From Mucilaginibacter sp. UBA5151 (GTDB taxonomy: Bacteria; Bacteroidota; Bacteroidia; Sphingobacteriales; Sphingobacteriaceae): DNA of 64,000 nucleotides. Made by a program: the position numbers and the translations under genes. The notes beneath the pieces are model-generated. The model was not told where the DNA came from. It saw only the letters and a list, made by a program, of their open reading frames with translations, and did not search any database. Location of the stretch: positions 25,720 through 89,719 of the forward strand of contig DHXR01000052.1 of assembly GCA_002413785.1 (NCBI GenBank), read 5' to 3'. This document shows, piece by piece, positions 48,600 to 56,544 of this stretch (positions are counted from its first letter, which is position 1; each line of letters starts with the position of its first letter).

Positions 48600-49628
48600 A
48601 TGTTGTATATTGTTATCACCTTTTTGTTTTTGGCAATTGTATTATACTTCCTGCTTGGCGGTGCGGATTTTGGTGCAGGGATTATTGAACTGTTTACATC
48701 CGAAAAGAATAAATCAAGGACACGTAAAACGATGTACCATGCGATTGGCCCGATTTGGGAAGCAAACCACATGTGGCTGATCATTGCTGTGGTAATTATG
48801 TTTGTGGGTTTCCCGGTGATATACAGCGATATGTGTACCTACCTGCACATTCCCCTATTGATCATGTTGTTGGGTATTACCGCCCGGGGAACGGCCTTCG
48901 CTTTCAGGAGCTATGACGCAGTAAAGGACGAAAAGACACAAAATCTGTACAACCATATTTTCGTTTATTCCAGTTTTATTACGCCTTTATTTTTAGGGAT
49001 CATAGCCGGGAGTGCAATTTCGGGGCAAATCGATCTTAATGCTAAAACCTTCCTATCAGCATATATTTTCGACTGGTTGAATTACTTTTCCGTGGCCGTC
49101 GGGTTTTTCACTGTGGCATTGAGCGGATATCTTGCAGCAATTTACCTTGTAGGCGAAGCAGATGACGATAACGATGCCCGGCGGTTCGTCAGAAAAGCCA
49201 GGATAATGAATATTTTAGCCCTGTTTTTTGGCGGAATGGTATTTTTAGCGGCTGAATTACAAAACATGCACCTGGCCCGCATGCTATTTGGCAATCCGGT
49301 TTGTTTGACCGCTGTTATAGCTGCATCAATTTCATTGCTTATACTTTGGGTGATGATTTACAAAGGAAAAAAGAAAATAATCCGCGTGCTTGCTGCCTTC
49401 CAGGTTACAATGATCCTTTTAGCGGTCGGCTATATGCATTTTCCGTATGTTGTACTGCTCAAGGGCGGAGAAAATCTTTCCCTGCTCACGGTTCATGCCC
49501 CGGAAAAGACAATCGCGGATTTAGGCTGGGGGCTTTTTACCGGCAGTTTTTTAATACTGCCTTCTTTATTCTACTTGTATTACAGCTTTCAGAAGAAGGA
49601 TAAACCGAATCCCTTATTTGTAAAATAG
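48600..49628 (+). CDS. cydB: cytochrome bd-type quinol oxidase subunit II
   Basis: 342 residues with about eight hydrophobic helices. Start LLGGADFGAGIIELF and GPIWEANHMWLI are characteristic CydB blocks, as is ITARGTAFAFRSYD (GxxxRGxAFEFR type). It assembles with CydA; heme contacts are mostly in CydA. Starts 3 bp after the cydA stop. No CydX-like mini-protein is visible after it; the C-terminus runs directly into a terminator at 49631. Confidence 0.93.
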   Translation: MLYIVITFLFLAIVLYFLLGGADFGAGIIELFTSEKNKSRTRKTMYHAIGPIWEANHMWLIIAVVIMFVGFPVIYSDMCTYLHIPLLIMLLGITARGTAFAFRSYDAVKDEKTQNLYNHIFVYSSFITPLFLGIIAGSAISGQIDLNAKTFLSAYIFDWLNYFSVAVGFFTVALSGYLAAIYLVGEADDDNDARRFVRKARIMNILALFFGGMVFLAAELQNMHLARMLFGNPVCLTAVIAASISLLILWVMIYKGKKKIIRVLAAFQVTMILLAVGYMHFPYVVLLKGGENLSLLTVHAPEKTIADLGWGLFTGSFLILPSLFYLYYSFQKKDKPNPLFVK

Positions 49629-49630
49629 AG

Positions 49631-49658
49631 AAAGCGGCCTGTAGATACGGGCCGCTTT
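49631..49658. terminator. AAAGCGGCC hairpin terminator
   Basis: AAAGCGGCC, 10-base loop, GGCCGCTTT; ends cydAB and, on the other strand, the B12 operon (convergent). Confidence 0.85.
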
Positions 49659-49681
49659 CCTTAAATCATATTGATTAAAGA

Positions 49682-50257
49682 TTAAATCGCGAATTCTTTA
49701 TTGCTCCGCAATATACTGTATTTGCTTTTAGCGAGTTCAAAACCGCCGAATAAAATCGCGCAAAATACAATATCACCCAAAACCATATTCCGTTCAAAAG
49801 GAATAGCTGCAACCAGCGATTGGCCGTAGCCTGCTAAAGTGTGTGCGTACCTTGTCCCATAAAACCATGGAAGATCACTTATTAGCCAATGCACACATAC
49901 GGACGCCAAAGATGCGGCACCTATGTTTACCACGTTTATTTTCTTAATAAATGTGCCAATAAAAACCATGATGAGAAATGGTAAATAAACCCAAATCGCA
50001 CCGCTATACAAGAGTATTAATTTTGAGGTGTATAAATAATTAATGAATATATCGCTTAAAAACAAAGTAGCCAGCACCACAAGGTAAGCTTTCCATTTGT
50101 CAGCGAAATACGCACCTCCAAACAAAGCGATTGCACCGAGCGGGGTAAAATTACTTAATTGGTAAGGAAACTCATAGCTTATCAGCCTGCCGACTGATAT
50201 AACCAGCATCATCAATATTAATACGATGGTCCGGGTGTTGATCTTTTGTAATGACAT
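49682..50257 (-). CDS. DUF6580-type membrane protein of the B12 operon
   Basis: 191 residues with five membrane helices (TIVLILMMLVISVGRLI; NFTPLGAIALFGGAYF; AYLVVLATLFLSDIFINYL; YLPFLIMVFIGTFI; FCAILFGGFELAK). FTPLGAIALFGGAYF followed by a conserved Pro/Trp region (ISDLPWFYGTRYAHTLAGYG) matches DUF6580, an ECF S-component-like family. As the last gene behind btuB and a btuG-like gene under a cobalamin riboswitch, it is a good candidate for inner-membrane movement of B12 or a precursor; that step is inferred. Confidence 0.82.
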   Translation of the reverse strand: MSLQKINTRTIVLILMMLVISVGRLISYEFPYQLSNFTPLGAIALFGGAYFADKWKAYLVVLATLFLSDIFINYLYTSKLILLYSGAIWVYLPFLIMVFIGTFIKKINVVNIGAASLASVCVHWLISDLPWFYGTRYAHTLAGYGQSLVAAIPFERNMVLGDIVFCAILFGGFELAKSKYSILRSNKEFAI

Positions 50258-50322
50258 AATTGAATTTATTGAGTAAAATTAAGCATTTATCCCTTTAAAT
50301 AAAATGATATTGCAAGGTTCTT

Positions 50323-51384
50323 TTAATTCTTTAAAAAAGCAATCTTTCCGGGGTTTATACCAACGGTAATGGAATATTCCTTTTTGCCTGTTTTATCAAA
50401 CGCATATAAAGTACCGTTCGACGAATAATCTTTGGCATCGGTAACAAATACTTCGCCCGTTGTACCATCGGCGGCAACGCAATAAGGTGTTGTAATAACC
50501 GTGCCGTCGGTAATAAAACCGGGGTTGCTTATTGCCTGGGTTTTCGCATTATAAACCTCGATCTTACCGGCAGATGTGATAAAATAAATATTATCGCCCT
50601 GTATGGCCATATTGCTGCCATCGAAGTTAGTTTGTGATTTTACCACATCGGTATTATCATCAATAATTGCCAGGCTTGACGGATTAGCTGAATAATCGCC
50701 GGCTGATAATACGTAAACATTACCATAATTATCTGCAACCACGTTTTGCGGGTTAACAACAACGGTTAATGTTTTAATTACGGTTAATGTATTTAAATCT
50801 ATAACAGATACCGTTTTATCATAATTAGGGTAACCCAAACCGCCCGAATTAGCCACGTATATTTTACCGTTAGCTACTGCCAGTTGCTCGGGGTTACGGC
50901 CCACTGTAATAAACTGGCTTACTGTTAATGCAGTGGTATCCATCACAGCTACGGTACCATCGTATGAGGTTACGTAAGCGTTGTTTTTATAAAATACAAT
51001 ATCCCGCGGCTGACGACCGGTTGAGCCATTAAAGAGTTTTACTTGTTTGATGGATTTTCCTGTTTTAGCGTCAACTACCTCAATGGTGCTTGAAACGTTA
51101 ACCACGATGTACATTTTTGAGCCGTATATCTCAATATCATTTCCGGTATCGCCCAGGCCACGGCCATTTACCGAATTAAAAATATCAGGCGTTACCTGTT
51201 TCGAGGTATAGCTGTAAAACGATAAAGAACTGTTATTATCATTAAATAAGCCCTGGTTTAATACATATAAACCATCGGTTACAGGCGTAGCAACAGGTGT
51301 AACTTTTTTATCCTTGTTGCACGATGTCAGTATAAGTGATAAGGCTGCTGCAACTAATAAAATGTTTTGTTTTAAGTTTTTCAT
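50323..51384 (-). CDS. BtuG-like surface beta-propeller lipoprotein
   Basis: 353 residues; lipobox LTSC (Cys about 22). About seven repeats of YVTN/YncE type form a beta-propeller (SKMYIVVNVSSTIEVVDAKT; NAYVTSYDGTVAVMD; GKIYVANSGG; GNVYVLSAGD; NIYFITSAGKIEVYN; GEVFVTDAKD). In Bacteroides the BtuG protein is a surface lipoprotein of this fold that captures B12 for BtuB. Here it follows btuB by 14 bp under a B12 riboswitch, so the same role is likely; the B12-contact residues cannot be verified by eye. Confidence 0.85.
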   Translation of the reverse strand: MKNLKQNILLVAAALSLILTSCNKDKKVTPVATPVTDGLYVLNQGLFNDNNSSLSFYSYTSKQVTPDIFNSVNGRGLGDTGNDIEIYGSKMYIVVNVSSTIEVVDAKTGKSIKQVKLFNGSTGRQPRDIVFYKNNAYVTSYDGTVAVMDTTALTVSQFITVGRNPEQLAVANGKIYVANSGGLGYPNYDKTVSVIDLNTLTVIKTLTVVVNPQNVVADNYGNVYVLSAGDYSANPSSLAIIDDNTDVVKSQTNFDGSNMAIQGDNIYFITSAGKIEVYNAKTQAISNPGFITDGTVITTPYCVAADGTTGEVFVTDAKDYSSNGTLYAFDKTGKKEYSITVGINPGKIAFLKN

Positions 51385-51398
51385 GTTTTTTATTTTGA

Positions 51399-53423
51399 TT
51401 AAATTTTTATTTGAAATGATAAAAGGACTGAACGCCCCGGCATTGGGAAACTCCTTACGATGACATAGTTTTCGTTAAATAAATTATCAACATGCGCCGA
51501 TAATACCGCAGGTTTATTCCCTACCAGAAATTTATAAATAAGCGATACATCGCTCACTGCATAGCCATCGACCAGGTTTTCGGGCAGGTTTTCGCTTAAA
51601 TAATACCTGGATGATGACAGCACCTGGTTATAATATAAGCCAAGTTGCTTATAATCAACCCCGCCATTTAAGGCAATTGTATTTTTGGGCGTATATGGTA
51701 TTTGCTGGTTGTAAAAGGATGAAGTTGGGTCGGTTACATCAATGGCATCCTGGTAAGTATAATTTACAGATAAAGTGCCGCGCCAGCCGTCATAAGTTTT
51801 GGTCCCGGTTTTTAGCCCTGCGTCAACCCCGGTAATATCCACCCTGCCCAGGTTGATGATGGATGATATAGCAGGGTTTTGATTTGGGAGGGCTACAATT
51901 TTATCGGTGACATTATTATAATAACCATCAATAGTTAAGGTAACATAATCGAGTAAGGAGTTGAGCGCTTTCCGGTAGGTAATACCTGCATCGTATTGTT
52001 TGGCAAACTCGGGTTTTATATTGCGCGCCCCATTCACAGCAAAATAGTATTGCTCGTCAAAAGTGGGGTTACGGAAAATATCTTTATAAAAAGCCCTTAC
52101 TTGCAGGTCATAACCGTTGAATGGCCGGTAAGTGGCCATAAGCGTTGGCGAAAAAATTGATCTCGTTGGCGCAGCGCTGCCCATTTTCACCCATTCATCC
52201 ACGTAGGTATGCAGTAAATTACCCTGGAAACGCCATTTGCCGGCATTAAAGTTGCTTGCCAGCACATTTAACAGGGTAAACCTTGTGGGATAAGCGTAAT
52301 TGTATAAAGTGGCATCCAGGCTTGTCAGCGCAATATCAGTTGCATAGGATATTTCCCAGTTTGACAGCAAATGATAGGATAATGTCCCGGACAGATAAAA
52401 TTCCCACTGGTTATAACGATCGTTAAGGCCACCTTGCCCGTTTAAATAATCCGGGTCAGTATAACGGGTATAGTCCTGTGATAATTTGGTGTTTATCAGC
52501 AGGTGTAAACTGCTTTGCCATAAACGTTCATATCCGGATTGAACGAAAATATCCCTGTTCCATAGGCGCTGATTTGAAACGGGATTATAAAAAATTACCG
52601 CACCGGGCAGGCCACGATCTGAATTGTAATAATTAAGATGCAGGTTAAATTTATCACTGTCGCTTTTGGTGTAGTATAATGCCCCATCAGCTTCCTGCGC
52701 ATTTAAATCGCCATTGGTGCGCGTTGATGAAGTGTCAGAGCCATCGCCTTTAACTTTGTATTTATATTGCCCGTTCGCCTTTTCCCAATAACTGTTTATG
52801 ATAAACGACCATCGGTTACTTAACCGTTGCTGCCATTGCAGGTAAGGGTTTGCCAACCCGAACGAACCGCCTTTAACGCCCAGCAATACCTGGTAAGGTT
52901 TGGCAGCAGTTAGATTTGGATGAATAGTTATGATAGATAACACACTTGCCGAAGCAAACGACCGCGCAGGGAGGCATATTTCGGGCGGCTGGCCATTGTA
53001 TAAGGTTATCGACTGTACATTATCAAGGTTTAGCCTGCCCAGGTCTATCTGCCCGTTTTGGGCATCGTTTATCTGTACGCCATCATACAAAACAGCCAGG
53101 TGACCGGCACCCAGGCTACGTACCGATACCGTTTTAAGGCCGCCTATGCCGCCGTAATCCTTTATATTGACCCCTGCAAAATCCCTGATGGCATCAGCGA
53201 CATTAAAGGCGCTTAACTGGCCGAAAGCGTTGGCAGATACCTGCTGTATGGGACTTAGGCTTTGTACATTGGGCAGCGGTTTTGTGTTTATTTTTACCTC
53301 TTTAAGTTTTTTAGTGGTATCTGTTTGGGCCGATGCGATAAAAGGGAAAGCAAACGAAAAGCACAACAAGCCTGCTGACAAACGCAACAGGCCGCTTTTT
53401 AAATAATGTACTTTTTTTTGCAT
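51399..53423 (-). CDS. btuB: TonB-dependent receptor, B12 (BtuB-type)
   Basis: 674 residues with signal peptide (LSAGLLCFSFAFPFIASAQ). The plug domain contains FNVADAIRDFAGVNIKDYGG, LKTVSVRSLGAGHLAVLYDG and QINDAQNGQIDLGRL; the barrel follows with many aromatic strands and ends PMPGRSVLLSFQIKI, the C-terminal outer-membrane signature. Identity as the B12 receptor rests on the cobalamin riboswitch 110 bp upstream and the BtuG-like gene downstream. Transport needs TonB, not encoded here. Confidence 0.9.
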   Translation of the reverse strand: MQKKVHYLKSGLLRLSAGLLCFSFAFPFIASAQTDTTKKLKEVKINTKPLPNVQSLSPIQQVSANAFGQLSAFNVADAIRDFAGVNIKDYGGIGGLKTVSVRSLGAGHLAVLYDGVQINDAQNGQIDLGRLNLDNVQSITLYNGQPPEICLPARSFASASVLSIITIHPNLTAAKPYQVLLGVKGGSFGLANPYLQWQQRLSNRWSFIINSYWEKANGQYKYKVKGDGSDTSSTRTNGDLNAQEADGALYYTKSDSDKFNLHLNYYNSDRGLPGAVIFYNPVSNQRLWNRDIFVQSGYERLWQSSLHLLINTKLSQDYTRYTDPDYLNGQGGLNDRYNQWEFYLSGTLSYHLLSNWEISYATDIALTSLDATLYNYAYPTRFTLLNVLASNFNAGKWRFQGNLLHTYVDEWVKMGSAAPTRSIFSPTLMATYRPFNGYDLQVRAFYKDIFRNPTFDEQYYFAVNGARNIKPEFAKQYDAGITYRKALNSLLDYVTLTIDGYYNNVTDKIVALPNQNPAISSIINLGRVDITGVDAGLKTGTKTYDGWRGTLSVNYTYQDAIDVTDPTSSFYNQQIPYTPKNTIALNGGVDYKQLGLYYNQVLSSSRYYLSENLPENLVDGYAVSDVSLIYKFLVGNKPAVLSAHVDNLFNENYVIVRSFPMPGRSVLLSFQIKI

Positions 53424-53535
53424 GGTAGTGAGTTAGCTCCATAGCAGACAGAAATAAAAAGTAAGAATGAAAATACATCAATGAAGAGCATTCACACTCA
53501 AGCTTCAATCCCCGAAAGCTATGAATAATATTTGC

Positions 53536-53702
53536 GCTCTGGCAGGTCTTCTGACTTACTCCCCTTTTGCCCGGTCTTCCCGTCCGGTTTTATCCGGACA
53601 GTGACCCATTGAATGGGCAATGGTTATGGAGCTTACAGCTGCGGGACAGTTACGGAATTACACCGTATTCCCTTTTAATCCCGGTTTAACACCGGGAACC
53701 TA
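53536..53702 (-). ncRNA. cobalamin riboswitch
   Basis: Read on the minus strand it starts AGGTTCCCGGTGTTAAACC, has GGGAATACGGTGTAATTCCG, the conserved ACTGTCCCGCAGCTGTAA segment, and ends with the receptor kissing part GGGGAGTAAGTCAGAAGACC and TGCCAGAGC. The B12-box GCAGCTGTAA-like and GTCAGAAGACC elements are diagnostic. It precedes btuB and should switch off the operon when adenosyl- or methylcobalamin is plentiful. Transcription box TACATTTG lies directly upstream. Confidence 0.93.
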
Positions 53703-53710
53703 AAGCGATG

Positions 53711-53741
53711 CAAATGTAGGATAAGAAATTAGAATGACAAA
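53711..53741 (-). promoter_or_regulatory. promoter of the B12 operon
   Basis: On the minus strand TTTG (53738-53741), 19-base spacer, TACATTTG (53711-53718). The start site near 53704 gives an RNA beginning with the riboswitch. Confidence 0.7.
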
Positions 53742-53794
53742 TTTAGGTTCGTATATTTACTACTCTGTATTTTGTTGGTTAAGTTGGAAATCAA

Positions 53795-53829
53795 AAAGTC
53801 TCCCCAACCAGGGGGATTTAGAGGGGGCA
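53795..53829. repeat. TCTCCCC/GGGGGATTTAGAGGGGGC repeat
   Basis: Half-length member of the AGCCCC family, as at 24895, located 20 bp before the next ATG. Confidence 0.7.
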
Positions 53830-53849
53830 TAACTAATTTAGATTTATAA

Positions 53850-55094
53850 ATGAAACGAAATTTCACTACGCTGCTATTAATGATAACTCTTTCTGCATCT
53901 GCGCAACAACCTGATACCATATTTTTAAAAAACCTGCTTGAATCGCGCCCCGATCTATTCAGCCATATCCTTAATCATCCGACACACAACGAGGTACAGA
54001 TATTATATACCCAAATAGACCGTGATGCACATAATGCACCCCATTTTACTTCCTACAGCTACAGGCTTAATGCCAACCATTATTTTTACCCGGCCAGTAC
54101 GGTTAAACTGCCGACAGCCATTTTCGCGCTGGAGAAATTGAATGAGTTAAACATCCCGGGCCTGACAAAGAAATCGGTTATGAAAACCGACAGCTCTTTT
54201 GCCGGGGAAACAAAAATGACGGAAGATACCTCATCATTCAGCGGTCTTCCAGGCATTGAAAATTATATAAAGAAGATATTGCTGGTAAGTGATAACTATG
54301 CCTATAACCGTCTTTATGAGTTTGTTGGCCGCGAAGAGATCAACAATAAGCTAAAAAAAAACGGCTTAAACAATACCCGGATAGTTAACCGCCTCGCAAT
54401 AGGCGATAGCGGTGAAAGCGCCAGACATACCAATGCCATTGATTTTTATAAAGGCAGCAAGTTGATCTATCATCAGCCTGCCCAATACGATACAAGGGAT
54501 TACAATTTGCACCCGGAGAACATGCTGCAGGGCAAAGGATATATCGACAGGAACGAAAAATTGGTAATGCAACCCTTTGACTTCAGCAAAATGAATATTT
54601 ATCCTATTGCCGACCAGCAAATGGTGCTGAAACGCCTGCTGTTCCCTGAAACTTTCCCTAAAGACCAGCAATTTAATTTAACTAAGGAGGATTATAAGTT
54701 CATCTATCATTATATGAGCATGTTTCCTACCGAAAATGTAAAGCCCACTTATAATGGCCCCGAATATTACCCGGCTTATTGCAAATTCCTGTTTTATGGA
54801 GCGGATAGCCTTGCTGTTATGAATCCCGACATCAGGATATTTAACAAGGTGGGCGATTCCTACGGCTATAACATCGACAATGCGTATATCGTGGATTTTA
54901 AGAACAAAGTTGAATTTATGCTGACCGTGGTTGTACAATCAAATGATAACCAGATTTACAATGATAATATTTATGAATACGCAACTGTAACCCATCCATT
55001 TTTGAAAAACCTGGGCCAGGTAATCTATCAATTTGAATTGAAGCGGACAAAGCAGTATTTACCTGATTTATCGAAGTTTAAGTTCAGGTATTGA
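53850..55094 (+). CDS. class A beta-lactamase-like serine hydrolase
   Basis: 414 residues with a signal peptide (LLLMITLSASAQ). The active-site SxxK is STVK in YFYPASTVKLPTAIFALEK, and the second motif is SDNYAYNRLYEF (SDN), both as in class A enzymes. The C-terminal KTG is not clear (NKVGDSYGYN may serve). Long and with extra helices compared with 290-residue beta-lactamases, so it may be a peptidase or esterase acting on the cell wall rather than a resistance enzyme. Followed by a palindrome at 55104. Confidence 0.8.
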   Translation: MKRNFTTLLLMITLSASAQQPDTIFLKNLLESRPDLFSHILNHPTHNEVQILYTQIDRDAHNAPHFTSYSYRLNANHYFYPASTVKLPTAIFALEKLNELNIPGLTKKSVMKTDSSFAGETKMTEDTSSFSGLPGIENYIKKILLVSDNYAYNRLYEFVGREEINNKLKKNGLNNTRIVNRLAIGDSGESARHTNAIDFYKGSKLIYHQPAQYDTRDYNLHPENMLQGKGYIDRNEKLVMQPFDFSKMNIYPIADQQMVLKRLLFPETFPKDQQFNLTKEDYKFIYHYMSMFPTENVKPTYNGPEYYPAYCKFLFYGADSLAVMNPDIRIFNKVGDSYGYNIDNAYIVDFKNKVEFMLTVVVQSNDNQIYNDNIYEYATVTHPFLKNLGQVIYQFELKRTKQYLPDLSKFKFRY

Positions 55095-55103
55095 TCATAA
55101 AGG

Positions 55104-55136
55104 AGACTTACGAAGTTTTGAAAACTTCGTAAGTCT
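55104..55136. repeat. 33-nt palindrome, copy 4
   Basis: AGACTTACGAAGTTTT, centre G, AAAACTTCGTAAGTCT, perfect arms; ten bases after the hydrolase stop. Confidence 0.9.
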
Positions 55137-55159
55137 GACGATTCCCGGTTCTGCCCAAC

Positions 55160-55187
55160 AAAAAAACCCGCTCATCGCGGGTTTTTT
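55160..55187. terminator. CCCGC hairpin terminator
   Basis: AAAAAACCCGC-TCATC-GCGGGTTTTTT, symmetric, so active on both strands; it ends rplT on the minus strand. Confidence 0.85.
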
Positions 55188-55207
55188 ATTATAGCATTGA
55201 GCGAATT

Positions 55208-55552
55208 TTATTTTACTGCATCAACCACCGCTTTAAAAGCATCAGGATGGTTCATGGCTAAGTCGGCTAATACTTTACGGTTTAAACCGATTTCTTTCTT
55301 TATTAACTTACCCATTAATTGTGAGTAAGAAATTCCGTGCTGACGGGCTCCGGCGTTGATACGCTGGATCCATAAACCCCTGAATTCTCTTTTCTTGGTC
55401 TTACGGTCACGGTATGCATATTGCAAACCTTTTTCGACTGTGTTTTTAGCAACGGTATAAACCTTGCTGCGTGAACCCCAATAACCTTTGGCGAGGTCCA
55501 TGATTTTTTTCCGGCGTCTTCTCGACGCTACTGCGTTAACTGAACGTGGCAT
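55208..55552 (-). CDS. rplT: 50S ribosomal protein L20
   Basis: 114 residues, basic, the usual length. Starts MPRSVNAVASRRRRKKIMDL and has YWGSRSKVYTVAKN, YAYRDRKTKKREFRGLWI, the 23S rRNA-binding segments. Last gene of the thrS-infC-rpmI-rplT cluster, 100 bp after rpmI; a TTTGTTGG hairpin lies in that gap. In other bacteria L20 represses translation of this operon; no matching site was resolved here. Confidence 0.98.
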   Translation of the reverse strand: MPRSVNAVASRRRRKKIMDLAKGYWGSRSKVYTVAKNTVEKGLQYAYRDRKTKKREFRGLWIQRINAGARQHGISYSQLMGKLIKKEIGLNRKVLADLAMNHPDAFKAVVDAVK

Positions 55553-55585
55553 GTTGTTGTTTTTTTGGTAGTGGGTGTCCTGGCC

Positions 55586-55609
55586 TTTGTTGGTGTTGTC
55601 ACCAACAAA
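55586..55609. repeat. TTTGTTGGTG hairpin repeat
   Basis: TTTGTTGGTG-TTGT-CACCAACAAA, perfect 10-bp arms; compared with 18513 the pair GGAG/CTCC has changed to GGTG/CACC on both arms. Sits between rpmI and rplT. Confidence 0.75.
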
Positions 55610-55654
55610 TTAAAGAGCTTGCAAACCCGAATACCTGGTTAATTAATTTGTTAA

Positions 55655-55855
55655 TTACTTACCTATGCAAAGCATACGTTTTACGTTGCCCAAATCAGCA
55701 TCAGATACTAAGCTGGTGTGGGTAAGATTGCGCTTACGTTTTGTGGACATCTTGGTTAAGATGTGACTTTTGAAAGCGTTCTTCCTGGTAATTTTACCTG
55801 TTCCAGTGATGCTAAAGCGTTTTTTAGCGCTGGAATTGGTTTTCATTTTTGGCAT
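55655..55855 (-). CDS. rpmI: 50S ribosomal protein L35
   Basis: 66 residues, very basic; MPKMKTNSSAKKRFSITGTG at the start and KRKRNLTHTSLVSDADLGN after, standard L35. Follows infC by 121 bp in which CATCTGCA words are scattered. Confidence 0.97.
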   Translation of the reverse strand: MPKMKTNSSAKKRFSITGTGKITRKNAFKSHILTKMSTKRKRNLTHTSLVSDADLGNVKRMLCIGK

Positions 55856-55976
55856 GTCTATTTGTGTTTATTTATATTATGTGCAGATGTGCAAATGTGC
55901 AGATATGCAAATAATTTGTTTAATTAATAACGTTATTGACCCACATCTGCACATTTATAATCTGCACATCCGCACA

Positions 55977-56543
55977 TCACTTCTTCGCTCCCTTCGGTGT
56001 AACGGTTAAAAACATCCGTTTTCCTTCCAGTTTCGGCAACTGCTCCACTTTACCTACATCTTCCAGCGCCTGCGCGAAGCGTAATAATAAAATTTCGCCC
56101 TGTTCCTTATAGACTATCGCACGGCCTTTAAAATGCACGTAAGCCCTTACCTTTTCGCCTGCCTCCAAAAACTTGATGGCATGCTTCAGCTTAAATTCAA
56201 AGTCATGGTCATCGGTATTCGGGCCAAACCTTATTTCTTTAATAATGGTTTGCTTGGCGTTACTTTTAATTTCCTTTAACTTTTTCTTCTGTTCGTAAAT
56301 AAACTTATTATAGTCGGTTACTTTACAAACAGGGGGAACTGCGTTAGGTGAAATTTCAACAAGATCCAATTCTTGTTCGTGGGCAATTGCCAGGGCATCC
56401 CTTAATGAGTAAATCCCCGGTTCCACGTTATCGCCTACAAGGCGAATTTCGGTGGCCCTTATAAATTGATTAATGTTGTGTTCGGCTTCCTTTTTCTTAA
56501 ATGGAAGCCTTGGTCCTCTGTTGAAAGGTTTGTTTAATGCCAA
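55977..56543 (-). CDS. infC: translation initiation factor IF-3
   Basis: 188 residues. N-terminal domain with NINQFIRATEIRLVGDN and GIYSLRDALAIAHEQELDLV, linker KFIYEQKKKLKE, C-terminal domain with KEIRFGPNTDDHDFEFKL and KAYVHFKGRAIV-like RAYVHFKGRAIVYKEQGE. The start is TTG at 56541-56543, one base after the thrS stop; a rare start codon for infC is known in other phyla, where IF-3 discriminates against it to control itself. No ATG is near. Cytosolic, binds the 30S subunit. Confidence 0.96.
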   Translation of the reverse strand: MALNKPFNRGPRLPFKKKEAEHNINQFIRATEIRLVGDNVEPGIYSLRDALAIAHEQELDLVEISPNAVPPVCKVTDYNKFIYEQKKKLKEIKSNAKQTIIKEIRFGPNTDDHDFEFKLKHAIKFLEAGEKVRAYVHFKGRAIVYKEQGEILLLRFAQALEDVGKVEQLPKLEGKRMFLTVTPKGAKK

Positions 56544-56544
56544 G

